Below are positions 54,258 through 63,563 of a DNA stretch of 64,000 nt, piece by piece. A model generated the notes under the pieces. It ran no database searches. It saw only the letters and a program-made list of their open reading frames with translations, and was not told the DNA's origin. The stretch spans positions 9,370,001 to 9,434,000 of the forward strand of contig NZ_CP127294.1 in assembly GCF_030285625.1 (NCBI RefSeq), given 5' to 3'. A program made the position numbers and the translations under genes. This stretch comes from Amycolatopsis sp. 2-15. Its GTDB lineage: Bacteria; Actinomycetota; Actinomycetes; Mycobacteriales; Pseudonocardiaceae. Each line of letters opens with the position of its first letter. Positions within the stretch are counted from its first letter, which is position 1.

Positions 54258-55373
54258 ATGACAGGACTTCAGGACCGCCTCACGCCCGAACAGATCGAGG
54301 AGTTCGGCCGCGAGCTCGACGCACTGCGCCAACGCGTCGTCGACGACCTCGGCGAGGCCGACGTCGAGTACATCCGCACGATCATCAAGACCCAGCGAGG
54401 GCTGGAGGTCGCCGGACGCGGGCTGTTGTTCGCCGGTTTCCTGCCGCCGGCGTGGGTCGCCGGCGTGGCGGCGCTGTCACTGGCCAAGATCCTCGACAAC
54501 ATGGAGATCGGCCACAACGTGATGCACGGCCAGTACGACTGGACGCGCATCCCGGAGCTGAGCTCGCAGCGGTTCGAGTGGGACAACGTCGCGCCGGCCG
54601 AGAACTGGCGGCACTCCCACAACTACCTGCACCACACGTTCACGAACATCCTCGACAAGGACCGCGACATCGGTTACGGCATCCTGCGGATGGACGCGGC
54701 CCAGAAGTGGCACCCGTACTACCTCGGCAACCCCGTGTACGCGACGCTGCTCGCCCTGCTGTTCCAGTGGGGCGTGATGCTGCACGACCTCGAAATCGAG
54801 CGGGTTTTCAAGGGTGAGCGCACGTGGGCCGAGAACGTGCCGGTGCTGCGCAAGATCATGCGCAAGGCCGCGCGCCAGATCGGCAAGGACTACGTGCTCT
54901 TCCCGCTGCTGACCGGTCCGCTCGCGCCGCTGACACTGGTGGGCAACGCGAGCGCGAACCTCGTGCGCAACCTGTGGGCGTTTTCGATCATCTTCTGCGG
55001 CCACTTCCCGGCCGACGTGGAGAGCTTCACCCAGGAAGAGACCGACGAAGAGTCGCGCGGCCAGTGGTACCTGCGCCAGATCCTGGGGTCCGCCAACATC
55101 ACCGGCGGTCCGCTGTTCCACATCCTTTCGGGCAACCTCTCGCACCAGATCGAGCACCACCTGTTCCCGGACATCCCGGCGCGGCGCTACCCGCAGATCG
55201 CGGCCGAAGTGCGCGAGATCTGCGAGCGCTACGGCCTGCCCTACAACACCGGGCCGCTGCGCAAACAGCTGTGGTCGGTGGCCAAGAAGATCGTGAAGCT
55301 GGCGCTTCCCGGAACGCCTTCAGGCGGCCCGGAGGTTACGGTGGATCCCGACCGGCAACTCCGAGCAGCCTGA
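54258..55373 (+). CDS. membrane acyl-CoA fatty acid desaturase
   Basis: 371 aa, ATG with CAGGAGGT upstream. All three His boxes: H-N-V-M-H near residue 87, H-S-H-N-Y-L-H-H near 118 and H-Q-I-E-H-H near 297, plus membrane helices at 50-75 and 215-245. Di-iron enzyme inserting a double bond (probably delta-9) into acyl-CoA at the membrane. Regulated with the reductase by the divergent TetR protein. Confidence 0.93.
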   Translation: MTGLQDRLTPEQIEEFGRELDALRQRVVDDLGEADVEYIRTIIKTQRGLEVAGRGLLFAGFLPPAWVAGVAALSLAKILDNMEIGHNVMHGQYDWTRIPELSSQRFEWDNVAPAENWRHSHNYLHHTFTNILDKDRDIGYGILRMDAAQKWHPYYLGNPVYATLLALLFQWGVMLHDLEIERVFKGERTWAENVPVLRKIMRKAARQIGKDYVLFPLLTGPLAPLTLVGNASANLVRNLWAFSIIFCGHFPADVESFTQEETDEESRGQWYLRQILGSANITGGPLFHILSGNLSHQIEHHLFPDIPARRYPQIAAEVREICERYGLPYNTGPLRKQLWSVAKKIVKLALPGTPSGGPEVTVDPDRQLRAA

Positions 55374-55383
55374 GGAACCTCAC

Positions 55384-55620
55384 ATGGTGGGTCAGTTCGA
55401 AAGCGGCAAGGACACGGTGCAGGAGCTCACGGAATCCGCGGCCACTCACATCGGGGCGATCGCGACGATCATCACCGGCGCCGTGCGCGACATCGCGCGC
55501 GAAACCGGCAGCTGGCTCACCGACGTGATCGAGATGCGGGAAGCGTCGCAGCGCGCTCGGGAAGACAGCGTCCGTGAGCACCGCGCTCCCGATCCTGCGC
55601 AGCGCCCCGAAGAAGACTGA
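55384..55620 (+). CDS. small hypothetical protein after the desaturase
   Basis: 78 aa, ATG with GAGGAA upstream, 10 bases after the desaturase stop, so in the same operon. Helical with a hydrophobic patch H-I-G-A-I-A-T-I-I-T-G-A and a charged C-terminus. No family recognised; likely membrane-peripheral. Confidence 0.68.
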   Translation: MVGQFESGKDTVQELTESAATHIGAIATIITGAVRDIARETGSWLTDVIEMREASQRAREDSVREHRAPDPAQRPEED

Positions 55621-55707
55621 CGCTCCGGGCCGGGCGGGGGAAATCCCCCACCCGGTCCAGGGCGAACCCGGTGGTCGGCCGGCCGTGCGGCGGGCAGACT
55701 TCGGGGC

Positions 55708-56979
55708 ATGACTTCTCGGGCCGCGGACGCAGGCGCGCCGCGGCGCGCGTGGTGGCCTGGGCCGCTGCGCCAGACGCGGGTGGAAACGGCGTGGCTGGTG
55801 GTGGCCGGGGTGCTGTCGCCGGTCGCGCTCGTCGTCGTGCTCGCCGGGCTCGCGATCGGCGTCGCCTTGAGCCCGCTCGGGCTGGGGCTGCTGGTGCTCG
55901 CGGGGGTCGTACGGGGGATGCGGCTGCTCGGCGGCCTGCACCGGCGGCTGGCGGGCGTGCTGCTCGACGCGCCGCTGCGCGCGCCGGCGCCGGTGGCGCT
56001 GCGGCCCGGGCTGTGGCACTGGCTGGTCGCGCGGCTCGGCGACCGGCACGCGTGGCGCGCGGGCGCGTACCTCGTGCTCCGCGTCCCGATCTCGTTCGCC
56101 GGGTTCGCCGTGGCCGGGTCGGTCCTGGTGTTCGGCGTCGCGGGGGCGAGCTACCCGGTGCTGTGGTTCTTCACGCGCGACGTGCTGCCGGTCTACAACA
56201 TCGTGAGCCGCACGTGGCCGGGCACGGTGCTGTGGGCGATCGGCGGCGTGATCGCACTGGCCGCGGTGCCGTGGGTCGTGCACGCGCTGGCCGTCCTCGA
56301 CCGGCAGCTCGGGCGGCTGCTGCTGTCCGGTCCCGGGTTGCTGCAACGCCTGCGGTTCCTGGAGGAGACGCGGACGACGGCGCTCGAAGACGCGGCGCAG
56401 CGGTTGCGCCGCATCGAACGCGACCTGCACGACGGGGCCCAGGCGCAGCTCGTCGCGATGGCGATGAAACTGGGGCTGGCCAAGGAAGAACTGGCCACGG
56501 ACACCGTCGACCTCGACCAGGTGCGCACGCTCGTCGAGGCCGCGCACGGCAACGCCAAGCAGGCACTGGTCGAGCTGCGTGACCTCGCCTGCGGCATCCA
56601 CCCGGCGGCGCTGGACAAGGGACTCGACGTGGCACTGTCCACTGTGGCCACTTCCGTCGGGATGGTCGCGACGGTGTCGGTGCGGCTGGGCCGTCGGCCA
56701 CCGCCGTCGTTGGAGGCCGTGGTGTACTTCGCCGCCGCGGAGCTGATGACGAACGTGGCGAAGCACTCCGGAAAGCCTTGCACCGTCCGGATCGACGAGC
56801 ACGACAGCGGGCTGCGCCTGACCGTGGCCGACCCCGGCCCCGGCGGCGCGGCGGTGGTGCCCGGCGGCGGGCTGGCCGGGATCGCGGAGCGGCTGCGGCC
56901 GGTGGACGGCGAGCTGGCCGTGGTGAGCCCGCCCGGCGGCCCGACCGTGGTCACGGCCGAAGTCCCGCTGCCTCGCTAG
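55708..56979 (+). CDS. two-component sensor histidine kinase (HisKA_3, NarL type)
   Basis: 423 aa. N-terminal Pfam 'putative sensor' module with about four helices (residues 30-200), phospho-acceptor in R-D-L-H-D-G-A-Q near residue 239 and an HATPase_c domain with E-L-M-T-N-V-A-K-H and G-G-G-L-A-G-I. Cytoplasmic kinase with membrane sensor. Next gene is its response regulator. Confidence 0.92.
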   Translation: MTSRAADAGAPRRAWWPGPLRQTRVETAWLVVAGVLSPVALVVVLAGLAIGVALSPLGLGLLVLAGVVRGMRLLGGLHRRLAGVLLDAPLRAPAPVALRPGLWHWLVARLGDRHAWRAGAYLVLRVPISFAGFAVAGSVLVFGVAGASYPVLWFFTRDVLPVYNIVSRTWPGTVLWAIGGVIALAAVPWVVHALAVLDRQLGRLLLSGPGLLQRLRFLEETRTTALEDAAQRLRRIERDLHDGAQAQLVAMAMKLGLAKEELATDTVDLDQVRTLVEAAHGNAKQALVELRDLACGIHPAALDKGLDVALSTVATSVGMVATVSVRLGRRPPPSLEAVVYFAAAELMTNVAKHSGKPCTVRIDEHDSGLRLTVADPGPGGAAVVPGGGLAGIAERLRPVDGELAVVSPPGGPTVVTAEVPLPR

Positions 56980-57001
56980 GCTGGCGACGAGGGGGGAACG
57001 C

Positions 57002-57646
57002 ATGCGGATCGTGATCGCCGAGGACTCGACCATCCTGCGCCAGGGCCTGGTCGAGCTGCTGGGGCTGCGGGGCCACGACGTCGTCGCGGCGGCGAAGGAC
57101 GCCGAGGAGCTGCGGGCGGCCGTGCGCGCGCACCGGCCCGACGTGTCCGTGGTCGACATCCGCATGCCGCCTTCGCACACCGACGAGGGCCTGCGCGCGG
57201 CGATCGAGCTGCGCGAGGAGCTGGCGGGCTGCGCGATCCTGCTGTTCTCGCAGTACGTGGAGACGAAGTACGCCAAGCAGCTGCTCGCCGACCAGGCCGG
57301 CGCGGTCGGTTACCTGCTCAAGGACCGCGTCGCCGAGGTCTCCGACTTCCTCGACGCGCTGCGCCGGGTCGCGGCCGGCGAGACGGTGCTGGACCCCGAA
57401 GTCGTGCGCCAGCTCTTCGCCGCCACCGGCCGGTCGGGCCCGCTCACGGAGCTGACCGCCCGCGAACGCGAGGTGCTCGACCTGATGGCGCAGGGCCGGT
57501 CCAACTCCGCGATCGCCGCGGACCTGTTCCTGTCGGCGGGATCGGTGGAGAAGTACGTGACGAGCATCTTCGCCAAGCTCGGCCTGCCGCCGTCGGAAGG
57601 CCACAACCGCCGGGTGCTCGCGGTGCTGCGCTACCTGGGCATTTGA
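57002..57646 (+). CDS. LuxR/NarL-type response regulator
   Basis: 214 aa. Receiver with acidic pocket E-D near residue 7, phosphorylated Asp in V-V-D-I-R-M-P near 53 and Lys near 103; C-terminal GerE HTH (L-T-A-R-E-R-E-V-L-D near 155, K-Y-V-T-S-I-F-A-K-L-G). Partner of the histidine kinase 22 bp upstream. Its targets are unknown. Confidence 0.93.
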   Translation: MRIVIAEDSTILRQGLVELLGLRGHDVVAAAKDAEELRAAVRAHRPDVSVVDIRMPPSHTDEGLRAAIELREELAGCAILLFSQYVETKYAKQLLADQAGAVGYLLKDRVAEVSDFLDALRRVAAGETVLDPEVVRQLFAATGRSGPLTELTAREREVLDLMAQGRSNSAIAADLFLSAGSVEKYVTSIFAKLGLPPSEGHNRRVLAVLRYLGI

Positions 57647-57702
57647 CACCTGAGTGGTTGTTCGCGCTCTCGGTCCCACCTGGTTACCCACGCGAGATCG
57701 CG

Positions 57703-57768
57703 CCGGTTTCCGGATTGTGCGGTGCGATCGGCCGCCAGGCCGGTCCGGCCGCGCAATCCGGAAGCCGG
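57703..57768. repeat. imperfect 20-bp inverted repeat (hairpin)
   Basis: 57703-57722 (CCGGTTTCCGGATTGTGCGG) pairs with 57749-57768 apart from two mismatches, around a GC-rich 26-base interior that itself pairs. It lies downstream of the response regulator gene and could end its transcript. Confidence 0.6.
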
Positions 57769-57771
57769 CTC

Positions 57772-57806
57772 AAAGGCGATCTCGCACGCCCCGGCGGAGC
57801 CGGGGC
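57772..57806. repeat. left arm of a 35-bp inverted repeat flanking yjbQ
   Basis: 35 bp, exact complement of 58247-58281. Contains an internal GCCCCGGC/GCCGGGGC hairpin. See findings. Confidence 0.85.
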
Positions 57807-57830
57807 AGACAACACTGAGACGCTGGCGGT

Positions 57831-58241
57831 ATGTACTCCACCGAGCTCGAAGTGCACACCGGGAACACCGCCGTGGTCCACGACCTCACCCACGAGGCCG
57901 AGAAGTTCCTGCGCGACGCCGACGCCACCGACGGTCTGCTGCACGTCTGGGTCCCACACGCCACGGCCGGACTGGCGATCCTCGAGACCGGCGCCGGCAG
58001 CGACGATGACCTGCTCGCCGCCCTCGAGGAGATCCTCCCCCGTGACGCGCGCTGGCGGCACCGCCACGGCAGCCCGGGCCACGGCCGCGACCACGTGCTG
58101 CCCGCGCTGGTGCCGCCGTACGCGACGATCCCCGTGCTGGGCGGGGTACTCGCGCTGGGGACGTGGCAGTCGATCTGCCTGGTCGACACCAACGTCGACA
58201 ACCCTGTGCGCAAGATCCGCTTCAGTTTCTTGTGTAGCTGA
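57831..58241 (+). CDS. YjbQ/UPF0047 family protein
   Basis: 136 aa, the usual length. Contains V-W-V-P-H-A-T-A-G-L near residue 45, H-R-H-G-S-P-G-H-G-R-D-H near 88 and G-T-W-Q-S-I-C-L-V-D. The family (secondary thiamine-phosphate synthase activity reported for members) is widespread but poorly understood. Flanked by 35-bp inverted repeats, as a possible mobile or regulatory cassette. Confidence 0.9.
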   Translation: MYSTELEVHTGNTAVVHDLTHEAEKFLRDADATDGLLHVWVPHATAGLAILETGAGSDDDLLAALEEILPRDARWRHRHGSPGHGRDHVLPALVPPYATIPVLGGVLALGTWQSICLVDTNVDNPVRKIRFSFLCS

Positions 58242-58246
58242 GTTTG

Positions 58247-58281
58247 GCCCCGGCTCCGCCGGGGCGTGCGAGATCGCCTTT
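58247..58281. repeat. right arm of the 35-bp inverted repeat
   Basis: Exact inverted copy of 57772-57806, six bases after the yjbQ stop; ends in TTTT, so it may also serve as a terminator. Confidence 0.85.
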
Positions 58282-58354
58282 TGCCGGTCTCGCGCTGTGG
58301 TCGCCCTCGGCGGGGTGGGTTGGGAGGGTAGGCGCGGGGTGAGCGGCGCCGACC

Positions 58355-59032
58355 TCAGGCGGCCGCGACCTCGATGGGTGAGGCCGTGGGCTGCGGTTCG
58401 GGCGGCTCGGGTCGTGAACGGCGCGGCCAGAGCGCCAGGGCCAGGCCGACCACGAGCAGCCCGGTCAGGACCCAGATGCCCGTCGTCACGTCCGGGGCGT
58501 CCGGTAGGCCCTGCAGGAGGCTGCGCAGGCCTTCGGTCGAGAAGCGGAACGGTGTCCACGACCACAGCAGCGCGCGGTAGGCCGGGTTGAGCAGCTCGGG
58601 CACCTGCCCGGCCACCGCGGGCGCCACGAGGTACAGCGGCGCCAGGATGGCCAGCGCCCACAGGCCGAGCAGCCGCAGCAGACCGGCTTGCAGCGCGGCG
58701 AACGCGGTGACCGTGAGGAACAAGTAGGCGAGCACGTCCCAGGTCAGCGGCAGCGTCAAGTCCCACAGGGCGGCGAAGCCCACGAGCACACCCGTCACCA
58801 GCACGCCGCTGCCCAGCACCTGCGCGAGGCGGATCGGAACGCTCACCCGACAGCCGGCGCTGAGCCGCACCAGCACGGCACCGGCGACGAGCGAGCCCAG
58901 CCAGGCGAGCGCGCTGGCGGCCAGGGGCACGACCCGGCCCGCGGCGCTCGCCGGGTGCAGCATCTCGAGGCGCGGCTCACCGGGCAACGCCTGGGCCGCC
59001 CCCGCGAGCACCTGCGTGCCCGCCGGGTTCAC
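58355..59032 (-). CDS. ABC-2-like membrane protein (C-terminal part)
   Basis: 225 aa from a GTG overlapping the upstream gene stop (GTGA). Begins N-P-A-G-T-Q-V-L-A-G-A-A, then six hydrophobic segments (P-L-A-A-S-A-L-A-W-L-G-S-L near residue 36 onward). Related full-length proteins carry an extracytoplasmic domain followed by these helices in one chain; here the parts are encoded by two genes, possibly because of a frameshift. Confidence 0.72.
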   Translation of the reverse strand: MNPAGTQVLAGAAQALPGEPRLEMLHPASAAGRVVPLAASALAWLGSLVAGAVLVRLSAGCRVSVPIRLAQVLGSGVLVTGVLVGFAALWDLTLPLTWDVLAYLFLTVTAFAALQAGLLRLLGLWALAILAPLYLVAPAVAGQVPELLNPAYRALLWSWTPFRFSTEGLRSLLQGLPDAPDVTTGIWVLTGLLVVGLALALWPRRSRPEPPEPQPTASPIEVAAA

Positions 59033-59349
59033 CGCGCCGGAGAGCCGACGGTGGCGGCGGGGCCAGGACGAAGCTCCAGCACGTCGTAGACCTCCTTTTC
59101 CGCCAACAGGTTCCGCGCCTCGGCCGGGTCGGCGACGCGCCAGTCGAGCTGCGTGCCGCCATGGGCGGCGACCTGGCGCGCCAGCCCGGCCATCGACGGG
59201 GGTGCCGAAACGGCGACGGGTACGTGGTCAGGCGCGACCGTGGCCTGCGCCCCGAAGGTCAGGAACCCCAGCACCACGGCGGCGAGTGCGCCCGCCAGCA
59301 CCGCGACCAGGTCGAACGCGCCCGCGGGGCGCCGAGCAGCAGCCGGCAT
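59029..59349 (-). CDS. ABC-2-like membrane protein (N-terminal part)
   Basis: 106 aa from the ATG at 59349 with GGGAAG upstream (an in-frame ATG at 59373 and a TTG at 59391 exist). One helix at about residues 14-35 and an extracytoplasmic domain with V-P-V-A-V-S-A-P-P and E-K-E-V-Y-D-V-L near the end. The open frame stops where homologous proteins would continue into the region encoded by the next gene. Confidence 0.68.
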   Translation of the reverse strand: MPAAARRPAGAFDLVAVLAGALAAVVLGFLTFGAQATVAPDHVPVAVSAPPSMAGLARQVAAHGGTQLDWRVADPAEARNLLAEKEVYDVLELRPGPAATVGSPAR

Positions 59350-59451
59350 GACGGCTTCCCAGTTATTCTTCATATATTGAATTACGGCCAAAGTAGGTCG
59401 TCACCGGAAAGTCAACAGACGTTGAATACTTCCGCCGGTACCCTCACGGCC

Positions 59452-60147
59452 GTGACGACGCACGCGCACCGGCTGGTGCTCTGGGACATCGACCACACGC
59501 TCGTGGACCTCACGGGCGTCGGCAGCAGCTGGTACGCCACGGCGCTCACCGCCATGGGCACCGAGCTGCGCACCCACCCCGACTACGGCGGGCGCACCGA
59601 GCGCGCGATCACCGCCGATGTCCTTTCCACGCACGGCATCGAGGCGACCGAGGAGAACATCCAGCGCCTGTGGAGCGAGCTGATCGCCGTGGCCGACGAG
59701 GCCCGCGGCACGCTGCACGAAGCCGGCCGGGCCCTCGACGGCGCGGCGGCGGCGCTGGCCGAGATGGCCGGCCACGGCGCCGTGCAGACCCTCGTGACCG
59801 GCAATCTGCCGGAGATCTCGGTGCACAAGCTCGCCGCGTTCGGCCTCGACGAGCACTTGGAGCTGGAGATCGGCGGCTACGGCTCGCTCTCGGCGCATAG
59901 GCCCGACCTCGTCCCCCACGCCGTGGCCGCGGCGGCCGCCAAGCACGGCACGGCGTTCGCGCCCGGCGACGTCGTGGTGATCGGCGATACCCCCAACGAC
60001 GTGAAGGCGGCCCTCGACAACGGTGCCGTCGCGGTCGCCGTCGCCACCGGGCACTACAGCGCCGAAGAGCTCGCCGCCTCGGGTGCCCACACCGTGCTGC
60101 CCGATCTCGCCGATCTCGACTCGGTGCGCAAGGCAGTGCTCGGCTGA
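59452..60147 (+). CDS. HAD-superfamily hydrolase
   Basis: 231 aa from the GTG at 59452. Motif I L-W-D-I-D-H-T-L near residue 9 (two Asp), motif II T-G-N-L near 114 and motif IV G-D-T-P-N-D near 180. Phosphatase of the phosphoglycolate/5'-nucleotidase type; substrate unknown. An AT-rich patch at 59361-59400 upstream contains the likely promoter shared with the divergent gene. Confidence 0.88.
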   Translation: MTTHAHRLVLWDIDHTLVDLTGVGSSWYATALTAMGTELRTHPDYGGRTERAITADVLSTHGIEATEENIQRLWSELIAVADEARGTLHEAGRALDGAAAALAEMAGHGAVQTLVTGNLPEISVHKLAAFGLDEHLELEIGGYGSLSAHRPDLVPHAVAAAAAKHGTAFAPGDVVVIGDTPNDVKAALDNGAVAVAVATGHYSAEELAASGAHTVLPDLADLDSVRKAVLG

Positions 60148-60358
60148 GCGGTCCACCCCTGTTTTTCGACCCGCACGGCGGTTTCGGCCGCGCGCCGAGG
60201 CCGCCGTGCGCGGTTCACCCCCTGGCCGAGCGGTGTTTCCCTGAGCCCGCATCCGCCTTCGGGTCAGGGTTTTCTCCCTCCGGAGTAGCACTCCCCTAGG
60301 CGGACAAGTCGCTCCCACGAAGGATGTCGGCTTTAGGCCCAGGCGCAAGACTCGGATC

Positions 60359-62568
60359 ATGACGACCGCATCGCCGGCGGCGGGGACCGCCAGCGGTGCC
60401 GGCACGGGGGGACGCGGGCGGGCGGCCGGAAGGCCGAAACGCGAGCGGTTCGCCGTGCTCTGGCGCCGCCTTCCGTTCACCACCACCGTCGTGCTCGCGA
60501 TCCTCGTGGCCGGGTCGCGAGCCGCACGCTCTGGCAAGCCGCCGAGCACCAGCCGTCGTTCGCCTACTACGCCTACGGTTTGCCGTCGCTGGAACACGGC
60601 CGCTGGTGGACGCTGGCGACCGGCCCGTTCTTCGCGCTGCGGCCGCTGTTCTACCTGCCGATGGCCGGGACTTTCGCACTGCTGACCGGGTTCGCGGAGT
60701 GGCAGCTCGGCACGCGCCGCACGATCCTGGTGACCGTCGGCGGGCAGCTGGTCGCGGCCGCGGCGGCGATCCAGTTCCTCGTGCTGTGCCGCCACTCCGG
60801 CTGGACGTGGGCCGCGCACATCGCGACCACGCTCGACGTCGGCTTCTCCGGCGGCACACTCGCAGCCATCGCCGTGGCCAGCGCGACGCTGCGCGCGCCG
60901 TGGCGGCTGCGGCTGCGCGCCGGGTTGTGCGTGTATGCGGGTGTCGCGATCGTGTACGTCGGCACGCTCGCGGATCTCGTGCACTTCTTCGCGCTGGTGC
61001 TGGCGTTGCCGCTCGGCCACCGGCTCGCGGGCAGGGCGCGCCTGGCCGAAGCCGTGCGGCCCAGCGTGCGCGAGTGGCGGCTGCTGGCGTGCGCGGGACT
61101 GCTGCTGCTCACCGTGGCCGAGGTGGTGATGTGGCTCGTCCCGGGTGACGGCCCGTTCGGCCCGTCCGACGCGGTTTCGCTGTCGGCGCCGGAAATCCTC
61201 GTCATGGGTGTGCTCGTGGTGCCGATGCTCAATGGCCTGCGCCGCGGCTCGCGCCTCGCGTGGCGCTGGGCCGTGGGGCTGTGCGTGTTCGCGGTGTCGC
61301 AGATCCTCGTGGTGAGCGGGGTCCTGGCCGTGGCGAAGCTGGTGCGCGCCGAGTACGACAGCCACGGGCTTTCGCTGTTCTTCGTGGACAATCTCTTGTG
61401 GACGGTCGAGCTGGTGCTGCTGATCGCGGCCGGCGGCGCGTTCCGCGTGCCGTCACGCCGGCGTCGCCGCAAGCTGCTGCGCGGCGGACCGGACGGTCAC
61501 TTCGCCCGGCTTCTCTTGGGGCGCAACGGAGGCAGCACGATCTCGTGGATGACGACGTGGCCGCAGAACGCGTACTTCGTCGCCTCCGACGGCGCGTCCT
61601 ACCTCGCGTACCAGCGCCACGCGGGGGTCGCGATCGCGCTCGGCGATCCCGTGGCACCCTGTGGCTCGGCCGCTCGCGCGCTCAGGGAGTTCCGGGAGAT
61701 GTGCGAGAACTCCGGGCTGGTGCCGTGCGTTTTCTCCGCGACGGCCGCGACCGTCGGGGTGACGCGGGAGCTGGGCTGGCAGCACGTGCAGGTCGCGGAG
61801 GACACGCTCGTGGACCTCGAAAACCTGGAGTTCCGCGGAAAAGCCTGACAGGACGTGCGTTCGGCGCTGAACAAGGCGCGCCACGACGGCATCGAGTTCC
61901 ACCTGGTGCGCCTCGCCGAGCAGCCGCCCGCGATCCGCGAGCAGGTGCGCGTGCTGTCGGAGGAGTGGATCGGCGACAAAGGCCTGCCGGAGATGGGATT
62001 CACCCTCGGCGGTGTCGCCGAGGCGATGGACCCGGCGACGCGCGTGGGGCTCGCGATCGACGCGTCGGGCAGCGTCCAGGGCATCACGTCGTGGCTGCCG
62101 GTGCACACGGGCTCGGGCACCGTCGGCGGGTGGACGCTCGACGTGATGCGCCGCCGGCCGGGCGGGTTCCGGCCGGTGATGGAGTTCCTCATCGCGTCGG
62201 CGTGCCTGGCGTTGCGCGAGGAGGGCGCTCGGTTCGTCTCGCTTTCGGGCGCACCGCTCGTGCGCGGCCGCGACACCGCGCCCGCGCGTGCGGTGGACCG
62301 GGTGCTCGACGCGGTGGGCGCGCTGATGGAGCCGTACTACGGGTTCCGCTCGCTGCACGCGTTCAAGGCGAAGTTCCAGCCGCGGCGCGAGCCGCTGTAC
62401 CTGGCCTACCGAGACGAGGCCGATCTGCCGCGCATCGGCCTCGCGCTCGGGCGCGCGTATCTGCAAGGCGCCGGGCTGAAGGACTTCGCGAAGCTGGCGT
62501 TGCGGCGTCAGCGCGTAGTCGGCGGCGGGGTGGTCGTGGACCGGTCGGCGGCCGGCACGCCGCGGTAG
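60359..62568 (+). pseudogene. lysyl-PG synthase-like DUF2156 membrane protein, two lesions
   Basis: Frame from the ATG at 60359 (L-P-F-T-T-T-V-V-L-A-I-L-V-A) shifts at a GGG run near 60512; restoring one G gives a continuous frame. The main body (60580-61848) has about eight helices and the start of a DUF2156 acyltransferase domain, and stops at TGA (61846-61848). The same frame continues (61849-62568). In homologues the conserved sequence there is G-K-x-W-Q-D-V-R, so TGG (Trp) has become TGA. Repaired length would be about 736 aa. MprF-like proteins transfer lysine to phosphatidylglycerol or flip lipids. Confidence 0.8.
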
Positions 62569-63551
62569 CTCCGCAGCAGCCGGACGACGTCGGCGCGGCT
62601 GGTGGTGTCGTCGGTGTAGGCCAGCAGCACCACCGACCGGGTCGCGGTGGCCAAGGCGAGCGCGCCGACGGTGACGTGCTTCTGGATGCACCCGTCGGTG
62701 CCGTCCTGGGTGACGTCGGCGAGCACCAGCCGCGCGGGACGGGTGGTGGTCTCGAGCGGCACGGTCGCGTCCTGCGCCGGCGCGTACGTCACTTTCGCGC
62801 CCGGGGCGTACGCACTGCCGATGAGGTCGCCGACCGCTTTGCGCGCGGCGGCTTCGGCGTTGCCGCCATCTTCCGTCGTGACGCCGGACCCGCCGTGGCG
62901 GCTGTCGCTGCCGCAGTAGCCGCGGCCCGCGGACGCCGTGGTGCTGAGCAGGATCCCCGGCGAGGTCGCGGTGCCGTCCCAGCCGTGGACGACGCCGGGT
63001 TCGGGCGTCCAGCCCGGCGGGACGTCGTAGGCGAAGCTGCCGTCACGCGCGGCCACCGACGACCAGCCGTCGACCACCGCGGGTACGACGACGTGCGGCT
63101 CGGGCTGGAAGGTGACCGGGCCCCGGCTGGGCGTCGACGGGCTCGCCGAGTGGTGGCGGGCGGCGCCGAAGAAGTTCATCGCGGCCACGCCGAGGGCGAT
63201 CACGGCCACGAGGATCCACAGCGCCCGCGACGGCCGCCCCTTCAACCGTGCAGGCGGCCGGCCTGTCGGCCGGATGCGCCGGGGCTCCGCGCGTGGCGCG
63301 TGCCCGGTGACGGCGGGATCTTCGGCGTACCAAGGAGTTCCGCCGGACTTCTCGCCTTGCGCCGACCACGGGCCGGCATCCGGTTCGGCCGGCCCGGCAG
63401 CGGGCTGCCCGGAAACCGGGGAGCCCGTGCCGTAGCCGGCGGCCGGGAAGCCGGGTGCGTCAGCGGGTTCGTACCCGCCGACACCGGTGAGAGCGGCGTT
63501 GTCCTCGTAGCCGCCGTCGTCCTCGCGGCCGGACCGGCCGAAGAGCCCCAC
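62508..63551 (-). CDS. hypothetical membrane protein with long N-terminal linker
   Basis: 347 aa from a GTG. Residues 1-110 are Gly/Pro/Ala-rich and probably disordered, one helix near 113-130 (L-W-I-L-V-A-V-I-A-L-G), then a secreted domain of 200 residues with conserved-looking P-P-G-W-T-P-E, G-R-G-Y-C-G and D-G-C-I-Q. The two Cys may pair. Similar topology is common in actinomycetes, no function known. Its end overlaps the DUF2156 pseudogene by 61 bp. Confidence 0.78.
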   Translation of the reverse strand: MGLFGRSGREDDGGYEDNAALTGVGGYEPADAPGFPAAGYGTGSPVSGQPAAGPAEPDAGPWSAQGEKSGGTPWYAEDPAVTGHAPRAEPRRIRPTGRPPARLKGRPSRALWILVAVIALGVAAMNFFGAARHHSASPSTPSRGPVTFQPEPHVVVPAVVDGWSSVAARDGSFAYDVPPGWTPEPGVVHGWDGTATSPGILLSTTASAGRGYCGSDSRHGGSGVTTEDGGNAEAAARKAVGDLIGSAYAPGAKVTYAPAQDATVPLETTTRPARLVLADVTQDGTDGCIQKHVTVGALALATATRSVVLLAYTDDTTSRADVVRLLRSYRGVPAADRSTTTPPPTTR

Positions 63552-63563
63552 CGGCGGGTGCCG

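Noticed and set aside
61846..61848. In-frame TGA as a selenocysteine or programmed readthrough site
   Set aside because: No SECIS-like hairpin identified, and the same gene also carries a frameshift, so decay or error is simpler.
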